Assembly (NCBI GenBank): GCA_025558095.1
Contig: JAIVFI010000040.1
Location: forward strand, 62,001 to 126,000
Direction of reading: 5' to 3'
From: Hyaloraphidium curvatum
Taxonomy: Eukaryota; Monoblepharomycota; Hyaloraphidiomycetes; Hyaloraphidiales; Hyaloraphidiaceae
Length of the DNA: 64,000 nucleotides
Shown one piece after another: positions 19,711-30,088 of the stretch. Position 1 is the stretch's first letter, and every line of letters begins with the position of its first letter. A program made the position numbers and the translations under genes. A model generated the notes under the pieces. It searched no databases, had not been told where the DNA came from, and was given only the letters and a program-made list of their open reading frames with translations.

Positions 19711-22535
19711 ATGGGGCCCGACCCGACGATCCTCCTGGCCCCGTGGCCAACGGCGCCCGAGACTCTGGCCGCACCGCGTTTCAACAACTCGCCGGGCAAC
19801 GCAGCCCCGGACACCGGCCCCGAGGAGCCGTTCTCCCCCTCACCTGGGGTGTACGTGCATGTTTCGATCCCCATCACCGCCGTCGTCGGCCTCGTGCGCC
19901 ACTTCTTCCGCACACACCCGCGCCTGCGCCTACTCCACGCGCGCCGCGTGTGCCGCGACTTTCCCCCGCGCCAGGCCGCGCTCTCGTGTCTCCTTCTGGA
20001 CGCCGCGGGCAGCCTGGCACAGTCCATGGCCCGGGGCGACCCGGAACCGGCCCTGCAGGCGCACGTGCTGGACCCCGAGGGCCTCGAGATGCGGCTCTTT
20101 GCAGAGGCCGCGGGTGAGATCGAAGCGTGGCTGTTGGCAGACCCCGCGGAGAGAACTCCATTGGACGCCACCGAGTTCCTTGCGGCGCCCCTGATTATGC
20201 ACGGGTGGGCCGAGCGGAGGGGGTTGTTCGACCTTGCCAAGACGCTGGAAGGTGTTTGTGCCTACGTCGCCGGGGTGGCCGTGGCCAGCGGCTCCACGTC
20301 GTCGTGGGAGACCGTCATGTGTTCGGCTCTTCGGGTCAGGAGCGTCGACGAGGTGCGGGCAGCTCCGCTGGCGCCCCATTGGGTTGCACTGTTGCGGGAC
20401 GCGTGGACGGCGTACCACGAGTTCCAGGGGTGCCTCTTTGCGCTCGCCCGCATAGAAGCCGAGGCTGCGGCCCGCGACTCCCTGTCCACGAAGCGCGGCG
20501 ACCCTACCGGACTCGATTTCCTCGTGGGGCACCTCCACACTATGCCTCCGGACGGCACGTGGCGCCTCTCCTTTCAGGACGCGTTCGACCCCAGGTTCGC
20601 GGACCATAGACCCTCTCACGTTGCTCCCCTCCTCGCCTGGATCGGCGTTGCTCCCCCCCGCCCGTCTCTCCCCGCACAGCTCTCCACCCCGGACGTCGCC
20701 TTCCTGCTTCTCGCGCGCACCCGCCTCCTCCTCGACGCTCTGCACGCCGCCGCCGCCTCCTCCTCCTCCTGCTTACCCTACCCCGATCTCGACGACTGCA
20801 ACGAATCCAAATCAGGTGACGAGATGCACAGCAGTGCGTCCTTCACCTGCGACGTTGAACGGCGCCGCCGCGGGCTGCTCGTCTCCGTGCGGTCGCTCCA
20901 CGCTCTGCTCGCCAATGAGGCGGAGGAATGCGCCCGCGCGGTTCTGGCCGGCGCTTGGATGGAGCTCGAGACACCGTGCGGGGAAGTGTTTATTCGAGGG
21001 AGGGTGCACGCCGGGTTCATCGAGGGGCTGGCAGACAAGGTTGCGTCCGCGGAGGGCGGCGGAGTGATGCTGGGCGAGGTTTGTTTCTCCTGCATGACGG
21101 GCGTGCGTTGGGCACCGGCGTGCTGACCGCAGACCCGCACGCAGATCCTCGAAGCGATTGCCGCCCTCCGTGCGCGATCGATTGCTACCCGCCGTCTCCC
21201 CGGCCCGCTGCATGGCCCCGCGCTGCTCTGCATCTCCCTCTTGCACGTATCTTTGCACCAGCGGGTGCTCGTCCGCGGCGGGCCGCCGGATGTGCACGCG
21301 ACGGTGCTGCGGCAGCTTGCCGCGTGCGCGTCGCTGCTGCCCACGGACGGTGGGGACACGGTACTAGCGTGGGCCAAGGTGCTGGTGTCGGGCGTTCTCA
21401 AGAATGTGGGGTTGGGGGAAGCGGCTGGGGACGGGGGCTTGAGGACGGGGGAGGTGGCGGCCCTGCGCGAATGGTTGCGATGCATGTGATTGCGCGACGA
21501 GGACCATGTAACGGTCATAATTAAGTTCCTGCATAACCCAAACGTTCGGATTCTACGCTGCACAGCTACCTGCCGTACGCGATGATGGACGACCTCCTCG
21601 AGCGCGTGGCGCGACGCGGCGACGACGACTTCGATCTGGTGGTGCCGCAGTCGATCCTGATGCGCACCCAGCAGTTCTTTGAAGAGGACATTGACTCGCC
21701 CGATCACTTGCCCCCCCGCGCCGACGGTGGAGGAGCAATGCACATTTTAGCCCAGGCGCGTTCCGCTGGCCATGCAGGAAACGGGAACGCATGCCCCCGC
21801 GCGGCCCGCCGGCCCGGTCCCGCCCCGATCCGCTTGCGATTGGCGGTCCCCAACCCCGCCCGGTCTGCGAGAGATCTGACTCCACACACTTGCCGCCCGG
21901 CCTCGCAGCCCCGGCCCGCGAACCCGCCGGCACTGTTTCCCCCCGCGCTTCGCGCCCCTGGCCTCTCCCGATCGACGGGGGCCCCCCGGTCGCCCCCGTC
22001 GGGTGTGCGGGATCGGCGCCGGCTGTGCGGTCCCCTACAAACGGCCCCCGACCCTGACTCACCCTCCGAACCCCATCCTTCCCCGCCCGCGCTCCCCCGC
22101 CCGCCGATCCGAATCCGCAGGGCCGCACCGCCCGCCGCGCCGCACCGCACCGACTTGCCGACGGCCGCGCCGCCGCGTGTTTTCCCGCCCTGCCGATCCC
22201 CCACCCAAAAATTGCCGCCCGCCCGCGCGGAGCGGCGCACGGGGACCCCATCTGCGGCCCGGAAACCGGTGGATCGGGGGGACCGCACAATTTGCGCCTC
22301 TGCCGGGCGCATCGGCGTCTGGCGCTTGCCCGGGGCCGGGCGGACGCACCGGCATCCTCGTCGCCACAGCTTCCCGCCGCGCCACCGTCCGGCCGCGCGC
22401 TTTGCAACACGCTTCCCCTCGGGCAGAACCCCCCGGAACCGACCGACGCCGCCCGCCGATTTCGTCCGATGCGGCAGGTTGATGCACACGGCGACGGTCT
22501 CGATCGCGATCATGGGAACGATGGTTGCTCGGTAG
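19711..22535 (+). CDS. Fungal regulator middle-homology-like protein, copy 1, 3' end fused into next unit
   Basis: Exons 19711-21078, 21145-21485 and 21566-22535. The first intron (GTTTGT...CACGCAG) contains a stop, so splicing is needed to reach the C-terminal part. The protein has long amphipathic helices: VVGLVRHFFRTHPRLRLLHA, then FPPRQAALSCLLLDAAGSLA, then GWAERRGLFDLAKTLEGV, and YLPYAMMDDLLERVARRG after the second splice. The opening 'L..HFF..HP...LLH' followed by a LLLDA helix resembles the middle homology region of Zn2Cys6 regulators. After 21789 the frame passes through the junction into copy 2 and stops at 22535, so the last 250 residues are an artefact of duplication. Family assignment is tentative. 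Confidence 0.5.
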
Positions 22536-23071
22536 TTTGCCGAGGTGAGCATGCGGCCCCGGCATGTGGCCGCGAGCTGGAAGTGCAGGCTGATGTAGAG
22601 CTCGTCAGCCAATGGGGGCAGCGGGGCGCCCCGCGAGGACGCCGCGGAGCAGCGATCGAGGAGGTCGGCGAGCTGAGGACTCTCGAACAGGATGTTGCCT
22701 AGAACGGTCGGTTCATTGCCCGCGCGTTGGCGGACAGGGGAAAGCAGCCAGCATGGAGTCCACGAGGCGCCTGCATGCCGCCCAGCCGCGGAAAAGTTCG
22801 GCCTCGCCCGGCACGCGGACTGCCCTTGCTCCGCTTGTCCACCGTCTCGGCCTTGTACGCCGCGACGCCGGGCAGGGTGAGAAGCGTGCCGTCCGCCGCG
22901 GCGCGGTCAATTTTCTCCCGTGCCAGCTCGACGATGCCTTCAAAGAGGCAGATTCTTTCCTGAAGCACGGACCGCTGCTTGACCCCGGCAAACGGTACCG
23001 CGCGGTCGACTGGCTGCTGCCGAACGGCAAGGAGCAGGGTGCGACCATCATCGCGGAGGCATGCTGCCACG
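22531..23071 (-). pseudogene. Minus-strand coding remnant in unit copy 2
   Basis: Counterpart of the remnant at 17340-17880, offset by 5191 bp. It has the same frame break, so the damage predates the tandem duplication. One base differs from copy 1 near 22,640. Confidence 0.3.
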
Positions 23072-23402
23072 ACGCAGCGGTCCGATTCAATTCGAGCAGT
23101 CACTCTTCTGCACACCCCTAGAGACCCGAATCCACACTCGCTAGGTGAACATGAAAGTTGGCGCGCTGCCGAGTCGTCCATCTGGGCGATCGGGGTGGGG
23201 CCCAAGCAGCTGCGTTGGGAGCTCCGCCACGTCCACTTCCCGGCTGGCCGACAGCGTCACCGTATTGGAATTTGCAGATTCCGCACCAGAAGGATATCGG
23301 AAAATGCATGAGCACATGCTTGCAGGAAGATGCTTAGCCTCGGCCTGTGGTCTTGCCCCATCCACTTACACCTTTCTATCAAACCCTCTTGCTTCACAGG
23401 GC

Positions 23403-24230
23403 ATGTCGTCCCCCAATCGCCGCGTATCGTGCTTGGCGTGCGCGAAGGTGCACCTCAAGTGCGACCGGGCACCCGGAGTCTGCGGGCGCTGCGCTTTCCG
23501 GGCGGACCATTGCGTCTACCCAAGCAACTCCGCGCCGCAGCCGGGCGGCCACCCCCGGCTGCCGTCCGCCGACGGATCACAGCCAGCTCTCAAAGACCTG
23601 CAGACGCCTTCCCCAGCCGTCGGCCTCCTCGCCTGCTGCCCTTTGGGAAATGGGGGACCCTCTTCCTCCAGAGATCACACCCCAACTGCTGCGCCCGCCT
23701 CCCCGCCCCTTTTGGGGGCGAGCCCCCCTGCAATTTACTCTCTCCCCTTTACTGGGCAGGCGTTGCCCGTCTCCCCGAGCTCCTTCTCGCTGCTCGCTCC
23801 GGATGGCGTGCCAAAAGTCTCCGTCGTCGCACGTGATTCTTCAAGACATTCACTCTGTGCGCATCCGCACTCCGTGAAACATCGGCCTTCCCCCAATAAC
23901 TCTCCTGTGGAACCAGGTTCTGGCTCGACTGCGCCGACGCCGAACACCTCTGCCTCCCCTGCCACCTCCTCGTTGCCGCCCAACATGCCCGGCCCGTGCA
24001 CGACACCACCGGGAGCTTCCGGCTCCCCCGACCGCATGTCGCTCGCATTCCTCCTCTCCTATGACTACCCGCTCGGTTGCGGGCCTGGCGCGGGCTCGCT
24101 CGGCCCTTTGGGGCCCCAGGCGGGGACCGCCAAACAGCACCGAGCCGGCGGGACAGTGCACACCCGTTCCGCTCTTGACCCCGGAGGAGACACTCTGGCG
24201 CCGGATCGGATGGCGTCTGAACTCGGATGA
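23403..24230 (+). CDS. Zn2Cys6 DNA-binding protein, copy 2 (275 residues)
   Basis: Same zinc cluster as copy 1, all six cysteines kept. It differs from copy 1 at about nine residues, all downstream of the cluster (for example LACRP to LACCP, PPLFG to PPLLG, VVAHD to VVARD, SYDSP to SYDYP). Nearly all base differences in this frame change the amino acid. It ends at the same relative position as copy 1. Confidence 0.65.
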   Translation: MSSPNRRVSCLACAKVHLKCDRAPGVCGRCAFRADHCVYPSNSAPQPGGHPRLPSADGSQPALKDLQTPSPAVGLLACCPLGNGGPSSSRDHTPTAAPASPPLLGASPPAIYSLPFTGQALPVSPSSFSLLAPDGVPKVSVVARDSSRHSLCAHPHSVKHRPSPNNSPVEPGSGSTAPTPNTSASPATSSLPPNMPGPCTTPPGASGSPDRMSLAFLLSYDYPLGCGPGAGSLGPLGPQAGTAKQHRAGGTVHTRSALDPGGDTLAPDRMASELG

Positions 24231-24901
24231 ATCGTCGGGGGAGTCATCCGAGAGGCTCGTCAGGGGAGTCATCCCAAAGGAGTCATCCCCAGCCGAGTAG
24301 CCAAGCCGCGGACGGCGAAGAGGGCTTTCGGCCCACTGCTGTTCCAAGCACAGACCGTTGGATGCCGCAGCACAATCAATTGCCCTGTTGGCCTGTTGGA
24401 CGAAACCACCATCCGCACCAAGGACTGCTCGACGGAGGAGGTGGCAAGCCCGCACCTGATTTCGAGTTGGCCAGGGTTTAGGTTATGACGCATGGTGGCC
24501 CATCGCGCCGCCTAGTCGAGTCACAACTGACCTGCCAACGGATTCCGGGAGTGCCCAACCGGGCAAACGTCGCGGGAAGTATCAGAGCAGCCAACCGTGT
24601 ACACTGTGCGCGCCCTCGAGCCTTCGCGCGCCACATCGGACCGAAACGAACCCAGCGCGGCCCCGCCCCGCCAACGAGGGAGTGGGTCAGACCACGGCCC
24701 GACAAACAGAACAGACTGGGACGGCCAGGCGCATCGGAACGGCTTTTCGCGGCGATTTCCAGAAGCTCGACCGGGCAACCTCGGGCGCGGAGGCTTCGGC
24801 GCCGACGTGGGCCGCGTGAGACGGGACGCTGCTGTTCTCAGTAGCTGCGGCCGGCGGTGTCGGCGACGCGAACAGCGGGCCCTTCGACGTACGAGGACGC
24901 T

Positions 24902-27726
24902 ATGGGGCCCGACCCGACGATCCTCCTGGCCCCGTGGCCAACGGCGCCCGAGACTCTGGCCGCACCGCGTTTCAACAACTCGCCGGGCAACGCAGCCCCG
25001 GACACCGGCCCCGAGGAGCCGTTCTCCCCCTCACCTGGGGTGTACGTGCATGTTTCGATCCCCATCACCGCCGTCGTCGGCCTCGTGCGCCACTTCTTCC
25101 GCACACACCCGCGCCTGCGCCTACTCCACGCGCGCCGCGTGTGCCGCGACTTTCCCCCGCGCCAGGCCGCGCTCTCGTGTCTCCTTCTGGACGCCGCGGG
25201 CAGCCTGGCACAGTCCATGGCCCGGGGCGACCCGGAACCGGCCCTGCAGGCGCACGTGCTGGACCCCGAGGGCCTCGAGATGCGGCTCTTTGCAGAGGCC
25301 GCGGGTGAGATCGAAGCGTGGCTGTTGGCAGACCCCGCGGAGAGAACTCCATTGGACGCCACCGAGTTCCTTGCGGCGCCCCTGATTATGCACGGGTGGG
25401 CCGAGCGGAGGGGGTTGTTCGACCTTGCCAAGACGCTGGAAGGTGTTTGTGCCTACGTCGCCGGGGTGGCCGTGGCCAGCGGCTCCACGTCGTCGTGGGA
25501 GACCGTCATGTGTTCGGCTCTTCGGGTCAGGAGCGTCGACGAGGTGCGGGCAGCTCCGCTGGCGCCCCATTGGGTTGCACTGTTGCGGGACGCGTGGACG
25601 GCGTACCACGAGTTCCAGGGGTGCCTCTTTGCGCTCGCCCGCATAGAAGCCGAGGCTGCGGCCCGCGACTCCCTGTCCACGAAGCGCGGCGACCCTACCG
25701 GACTCGATTTCCTCGTGGGGCACCTCCACACTATGCCTCCGGACGGCACGTGGCGCCTCTCCTTTCAGGACGCGTTCGACCCCAGGTTCGCGGACCATAG
25801 ACCCTCTCACGTTGCTCCCCTCCTCGCCTGGATCGGCGTTGCTCCCCCCCGCCCGTCTCTCCCCGCACAGCTCTCCACCCCGGACGTCGCCTTCCTGCTT
25901 CTCGCGCGCACCCGCCTCCTCCTCGACGCTCTGCACGCCGCCGCCGCCTCCTCCTCCTCCTGCTTACCCTACCCCGATCTCGACGACTGCAACGAATCCA
26001 AATCAGGTGACGAGATGCACAGCAGTGCGTCCTTCACCTGCGACGTTGAACGGCGCCGCCGCGGGCTGCTCGTCTCCGTGCGGTCGCTCCACGCTCTGCT
26101 CGCCAATGAGGCGGAGGAATGCGCCCGCGCGGTTCTGGCCGGCGCTTGGATGGAGCTCGAGACACCGTGCGGGGAAGTGTTTATTCGAGGGAGGGTGCAC
26201 GCCGGGTTCATCGAGGGGCTGGCAGACAAGGTTGCGTCCGCGGAGGGCGGCGGAGTGATGCTGGGCGAGGTTTGTTTCTCCTGCATGACGGGCGTGCGTT
26301 GGGCACCGGCGTGCTGACCGCAGACCCGCACGCAGATCCTCGAAGCGATTGCCGCCCTCCGTGCGCGATCGATTGCTACCCGCCGTCTCCCCGGCCCGCT
26401 GCATGGCCCCGCGCTGCTCTGCATCTCCCTCTTGCACGTATCTTTGCACCAGCGGGTGCTCGTCCGCGGCGGGCCGCCGGATGTGCACGCGACGGTGCTG
26501 CGGCAGCTTGCCGCGTGCGCGTCGCTGCTGCCCACGGACGGTGGGGACACGGTACTAGCGTGGGCCAAGGTGCTGGTGTCGGGCGTTCTCAAGAATGTGG
26601 GGTTGGGGGAAGCGGCTGGGGACGGGGGCTTGAGGACGGGGGAGGTGGCGGCCCTGCGCGAATGGTTGCGATGCATGTGATTGCGCGACGAGGACCATGT
26701 AACGGTCATAATTAAGTTCCTGCATAACCCAAACGTTCGGATTCTACGCTGCACAGCTACCTGCCGTACGCGATGATGGACGACCTCCTCGAGCGCGTGG
26801 CGCGACGCGGCGACGACGACTTCGATCTGGTGGTGCCGCAGTCGATCCTGATGCGCACCCAGCAGTTCTTTGAAGAGGACATTGACTCGCCCGATCACTT
26901 GCCCCCCCGCGCCGACGGTGGAGGAGCAATGCACATTTTAGCCCAGGCGCGTTCCGCTGGCCATGCAGGAAACGGGAACGCATGCCCCCGCGCGGCCCGC
27001 CGGCCCGGTCCCGCCCCGATCCGCTTGCGATTGGCGGTCCCCAACCCCGCCCGGTCTGCGAGAGATCTGACTCCACACACTTGCCGCCCGGCCTCGCAGC
27101 CCCGGCCCGCGAACCCGCCGGCACTGTTTCCCCCCGCGCTTCGCGCCCCTGGCCTCTCCCGATCGACGGGGGCCCCCCGGTCGCCCCCGTCGGGTGTGCG
27201 GGATCGGCGCCGGCTGTGCGGTCCCCTACAAACGGCCCCCGACCCTGACTCACCCTCCGAACCCCATCCTTCCCCGCCCGCGCTCCCCCGCCCGCCGATC
27301 CGAATCCGCAGGGCCGCACCGCCCGCCGCGCCGCACCGCACCGACTTGCCGACGGCCGCGCCGCCGCGTGTTTTCCCGCCCTGCCGATCCCCCACCCAAA
27401 AATTGCCGCCCGCCCGCGCGGAGCGGCGCACGGGGACCCCATCTGCGGCCCGGAAACCGGTGGATCGGGGGGACCGCACAATTTGCGCCTCTGCCGGGCG
27501 CATCGGCGTCTGGCGCTTGCCCGGGGCCGGGCGGACGCACCGGCATCCTCGTCGCCACAGCTTCCCGCCGCGCCACCGTCCGGCCGCGCGCTTTGCAACA
27601 CGCTTCCCCTCGGGCAGAACCCCCCGGAACCGACCGACGCCGCCCGCCGATTTCGTCCGATGCGGCAGGTTGATGCACACGGCGACGGTCTCGATCGCGA
27701 TCATGGGAACGATGGTTGCTCGGTAG
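24902..27726 (+). CDS. Fungal regulator middle-homology-like protein, copy 2, 3' end fused into next unit
   Basis: Exons 24902-26269, 26336-26676 and 26757-27726, the same model as copy 1. The translation up to the junction at 26980 is identical to copy 1. The frame again crosses into the next unit and stops at 27726. Confidence 0.5.
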
Positions 27727-28262
27727 TTTGCCGAGGTGAGCATGCGGCCCCGGCATGTGGCCGCGAGCTGGAAGTGCAGGCTGATGTAGAGCTCGTCAGC
27801 CAATGGGGGCAGCGGGGCGCCCCGCGAGGACGCCGCGGAGCAGCGATCGAGGAGGTCGGCGAGCTGAGGACTCTCGAACAGGATGTTGCCTAGAACGGTC
27901 GGTTCATTGCCCGCGCGTTGGCGGACAGGGGAAAGCAGCCAGCATGGAGTCCACGAGGCGCCTGCATGCCGCCCAGCCGCGGAAAAGTTCGGCCTCGCCC
28001 GGCACGCGGACTGCCCTTGCTCCGCTTGTCCACCGTCTCGGCCTTGTACGCCGCGACGCCGGGCAGGGTGAGAAGCGTGCCGTCCGCCGCGGCGCGGTCA
28101 ATTTTCTCCCGTGCCAGCTCGACGATGCCTTCAAAGAGGCAGATTCTTTCCTGAAGCACGGACCGCTGCTTGACCCCGGCAAACGGTACCGCGCGGTCGA
28201 CTGGCTGCTGCCGAACGGCAAGGAGCAGGGTGCGACCATCATCGCGGAGGCATGCTGCCACG
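27722..28262 (-). pseudogene. Minus-strand coding remnant in unit copy 3
   Basis: Counterpart of the remnant at 17340-17880, offset by 10382 bp, with the same frame break and the same sequence as copy 2. Confidence 0.3.
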
Positions 28263-28593
28263 ACGCAGCGGTCCGATTCAATTCGAGCAGTCACTCTTCT
28301 GCACACCCCTAGAGACCCGAATCCACACTCGCTAGGTGAACATGAAAGTTGGCGCGCTGCCGAGTCGTCCATCTGGGCGATCGGGGTGGGGCCCAAGCAG
28401 CTGCGTTGGGAGCTCCGCCACGTCCACTTCCCGGCTGGCCGACAGCGTCACCGTATTGGAATTTGCAGATTCCGCACCAGAAGGATATCGGAAAATGCAT
28501 GAGCACATGCTTGCAGGAAGATGCTTAGCCTCGGCCTGTGGTCTTGCCCCATCTACTTACACCTTTCTATCAAACCCTCTTGCTTCACAGGGC

Positions 28594-29259
28594 ATGTCGT
28601 CCCCCAATCGCCGCGTATCGTGCTTGGCGTGCGCGAAGGTGCACCTCAAGTGCGACCGGGCACCCGGAGTCTGCGGGCGCTGCGCTTTCCGGGCGGACCA
28701 TTGCGTCTACCCAAGCAACTCCGCGCCGCAGCCGGGCGGCCACCCCCGGCTGCCGTCCGCCGACGGATCACAGCCAGCTCTCAAAGACCTGCAGACGCCT
28801 TCCCCAGCCGTCGGCCTCCTCGCCTGCTGCCCTTTGGGAAATGGGGGACCCTCTTCCTCCAGAGATCACACCCCAACTGCTGCGCCCGCCTCCCCGCCCC
28901 TTTTGGGGGCGAGCCCCCCTGCAATTTACTCTCTCCCCTTTACTGGGCAGGCGTTGCCCGTCTCCCCGAGCTCCTTCTCGCTGCTCGCTCCGGATGGCGT
29001 GCCAAAAGTCTCCGTCGTCGCACATGATTCTTCAAGACATTCACTCTGTGCGCATCCGCACTCCGTGAAACATCGGCCTTCCCCCAATCACTCTCCTGTG
29101 GAACCAGGTTCTGGCTCGACTGCGCCGACGCCGAACACCCCTGCCTCCCCTGCCACCTCCTCGTTGCCGCCCAACATGCCCGGCCCGTGCACGACACCAC
29201 CGGGTCCTTCCGGCTCCCCCGACCGCATGTCGCTCGCATTCCTCCTCTCCTATGACTAG
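28594..29259 (+). CDS. Zn2Cys6 DNA-binding protein, copy 3, truncated (221 residues)
   Basis: Zinc cluster identical to the other copies. The codon after TATGAC is TAG here, where copy 1 has TCG and copy 2 TAC, so the frame ends at 29257-29259, 54 residues early. A 4-bp deletion about 80 bp further on would shift the old frame as well. If the tail matters, this copy is a pseudogene. If translation stops soon after the DNA-binding part, it could act as a short competitor; that is speculation. Confidence 0.55.
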   Translation: MSSPNRRVSCLACAKVHLKCDRAPGVCGRCAFRADHCVYPSNSAPQPGGHPRLPSADGSQPALKDLQTPSPAVGLLACCPLGNGGPSSSRDHTPTAAPASPPLLGASPPAIYSLPFTGQALPVSPSSFSLLAPDGVPKVSVVAHDSSRHSLCAHPHSVKHRPSPNHSPVEPGSGSTAPTPNTPASPATSSLPPNMPGPCTTPPGPSGSPDRMSLAFLLSYD

Positions 29260-30088
29260 CCGCTCGGTTGCGGGCCTGGCGCGGGCTCGCTCGGCCCTTT
29301 GGGGCCCCAGGCGGGGACCGCCAAACAGCACGGAGCCGGACAGTGCACACCCGTTCCGCTCTTGACCCCGGAGGAGACACTCTGGCGCCGGATCGGATGG
29401 CGTCTGAACTCGGATAAATCGTCGGGGGAGTCATCCGAGAGGCTCGTCAGGGGAGTCATCCCAAAGGAGTCATCCCCAGCCGAGTAGCCAAGCCGCGGAC
29501 GGCGAAGAGGGCTTTCGGCCCACTGCTGTTCCAAGCACAGACCGTTGGATGCCGCAGCACAATCAATTGCCCTGTTGGCCTGTTGGACGAAACCACCATC
29601 CGCACCAAGGACTGCTCGACGGAGGAGGTGGCAAGCCCGCACCTGATTTCGAGTTGGCCAGGGTTTAGGTTATGACGCATGGTGGCCCATCGCGCCGCCT
29701 AGTCGAGTCACAACTGACCTGCCAACGGATTCCGGGAGTGCCCAACCGGGCAAACGTCGCGGGAAGTATCAGAGCAGCCAACCGTGTACACTGTGCGCGC
29801 CCTCGAGCCTTCGCGCGCCACATCGGACCGAAACGAACCCAGCGCGGCCCCGCCCCGCCAACGAGGGAGTGGGTCAGACCACGGCCCGACAAACAGAACA
29901 GACTGGGACGGCCAGGCGCATCGGAACGGCTTTTCGCGGCGATTTCCAGAAGCTCGACCGGGCAACCTCGGGCGCGGAGGCTTCGGCGCCGACGTGGGCC
30001 GCGTGAGACGGGACGCTGCTGTTCTCAGTAGCTGCGGCCGGCGGTGTCGGCGACGCGAACAGCGGGCCCTTCGACGTACGAGGACGCT

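Larger units (their letters stand above)
16599..21789 (+). repeat. Tandem unit copy 1 (5191 bp)
   Basis: The unit starts at CATGCCCCCGCG (16599) and ends with GGAAACGGGAACG (21789). The next copy starts exactly 5191 bp later. The left flank (TTTCGTG before 16599) is unique and not repeated at the other junctions. Copy 1 differs from copies 2 and 3 at scattered single bases in its first 2.7 kb and by none that I can see after about 19,320. Confidence 0.95.
21790..26980 (+). repeat. Tandem unit copy 2 (5191 bp)
   Basis: Same length as copy 1 and directly abutting it. The first 1.6 kb matches copy 3 and differs from copy 1 at about a dozen sites (for example 22529 A where copy 1 has C). Between about 23,800 and 24,240 it carries private changes not found in copies 1 or 3. 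Confidence 0.95.
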
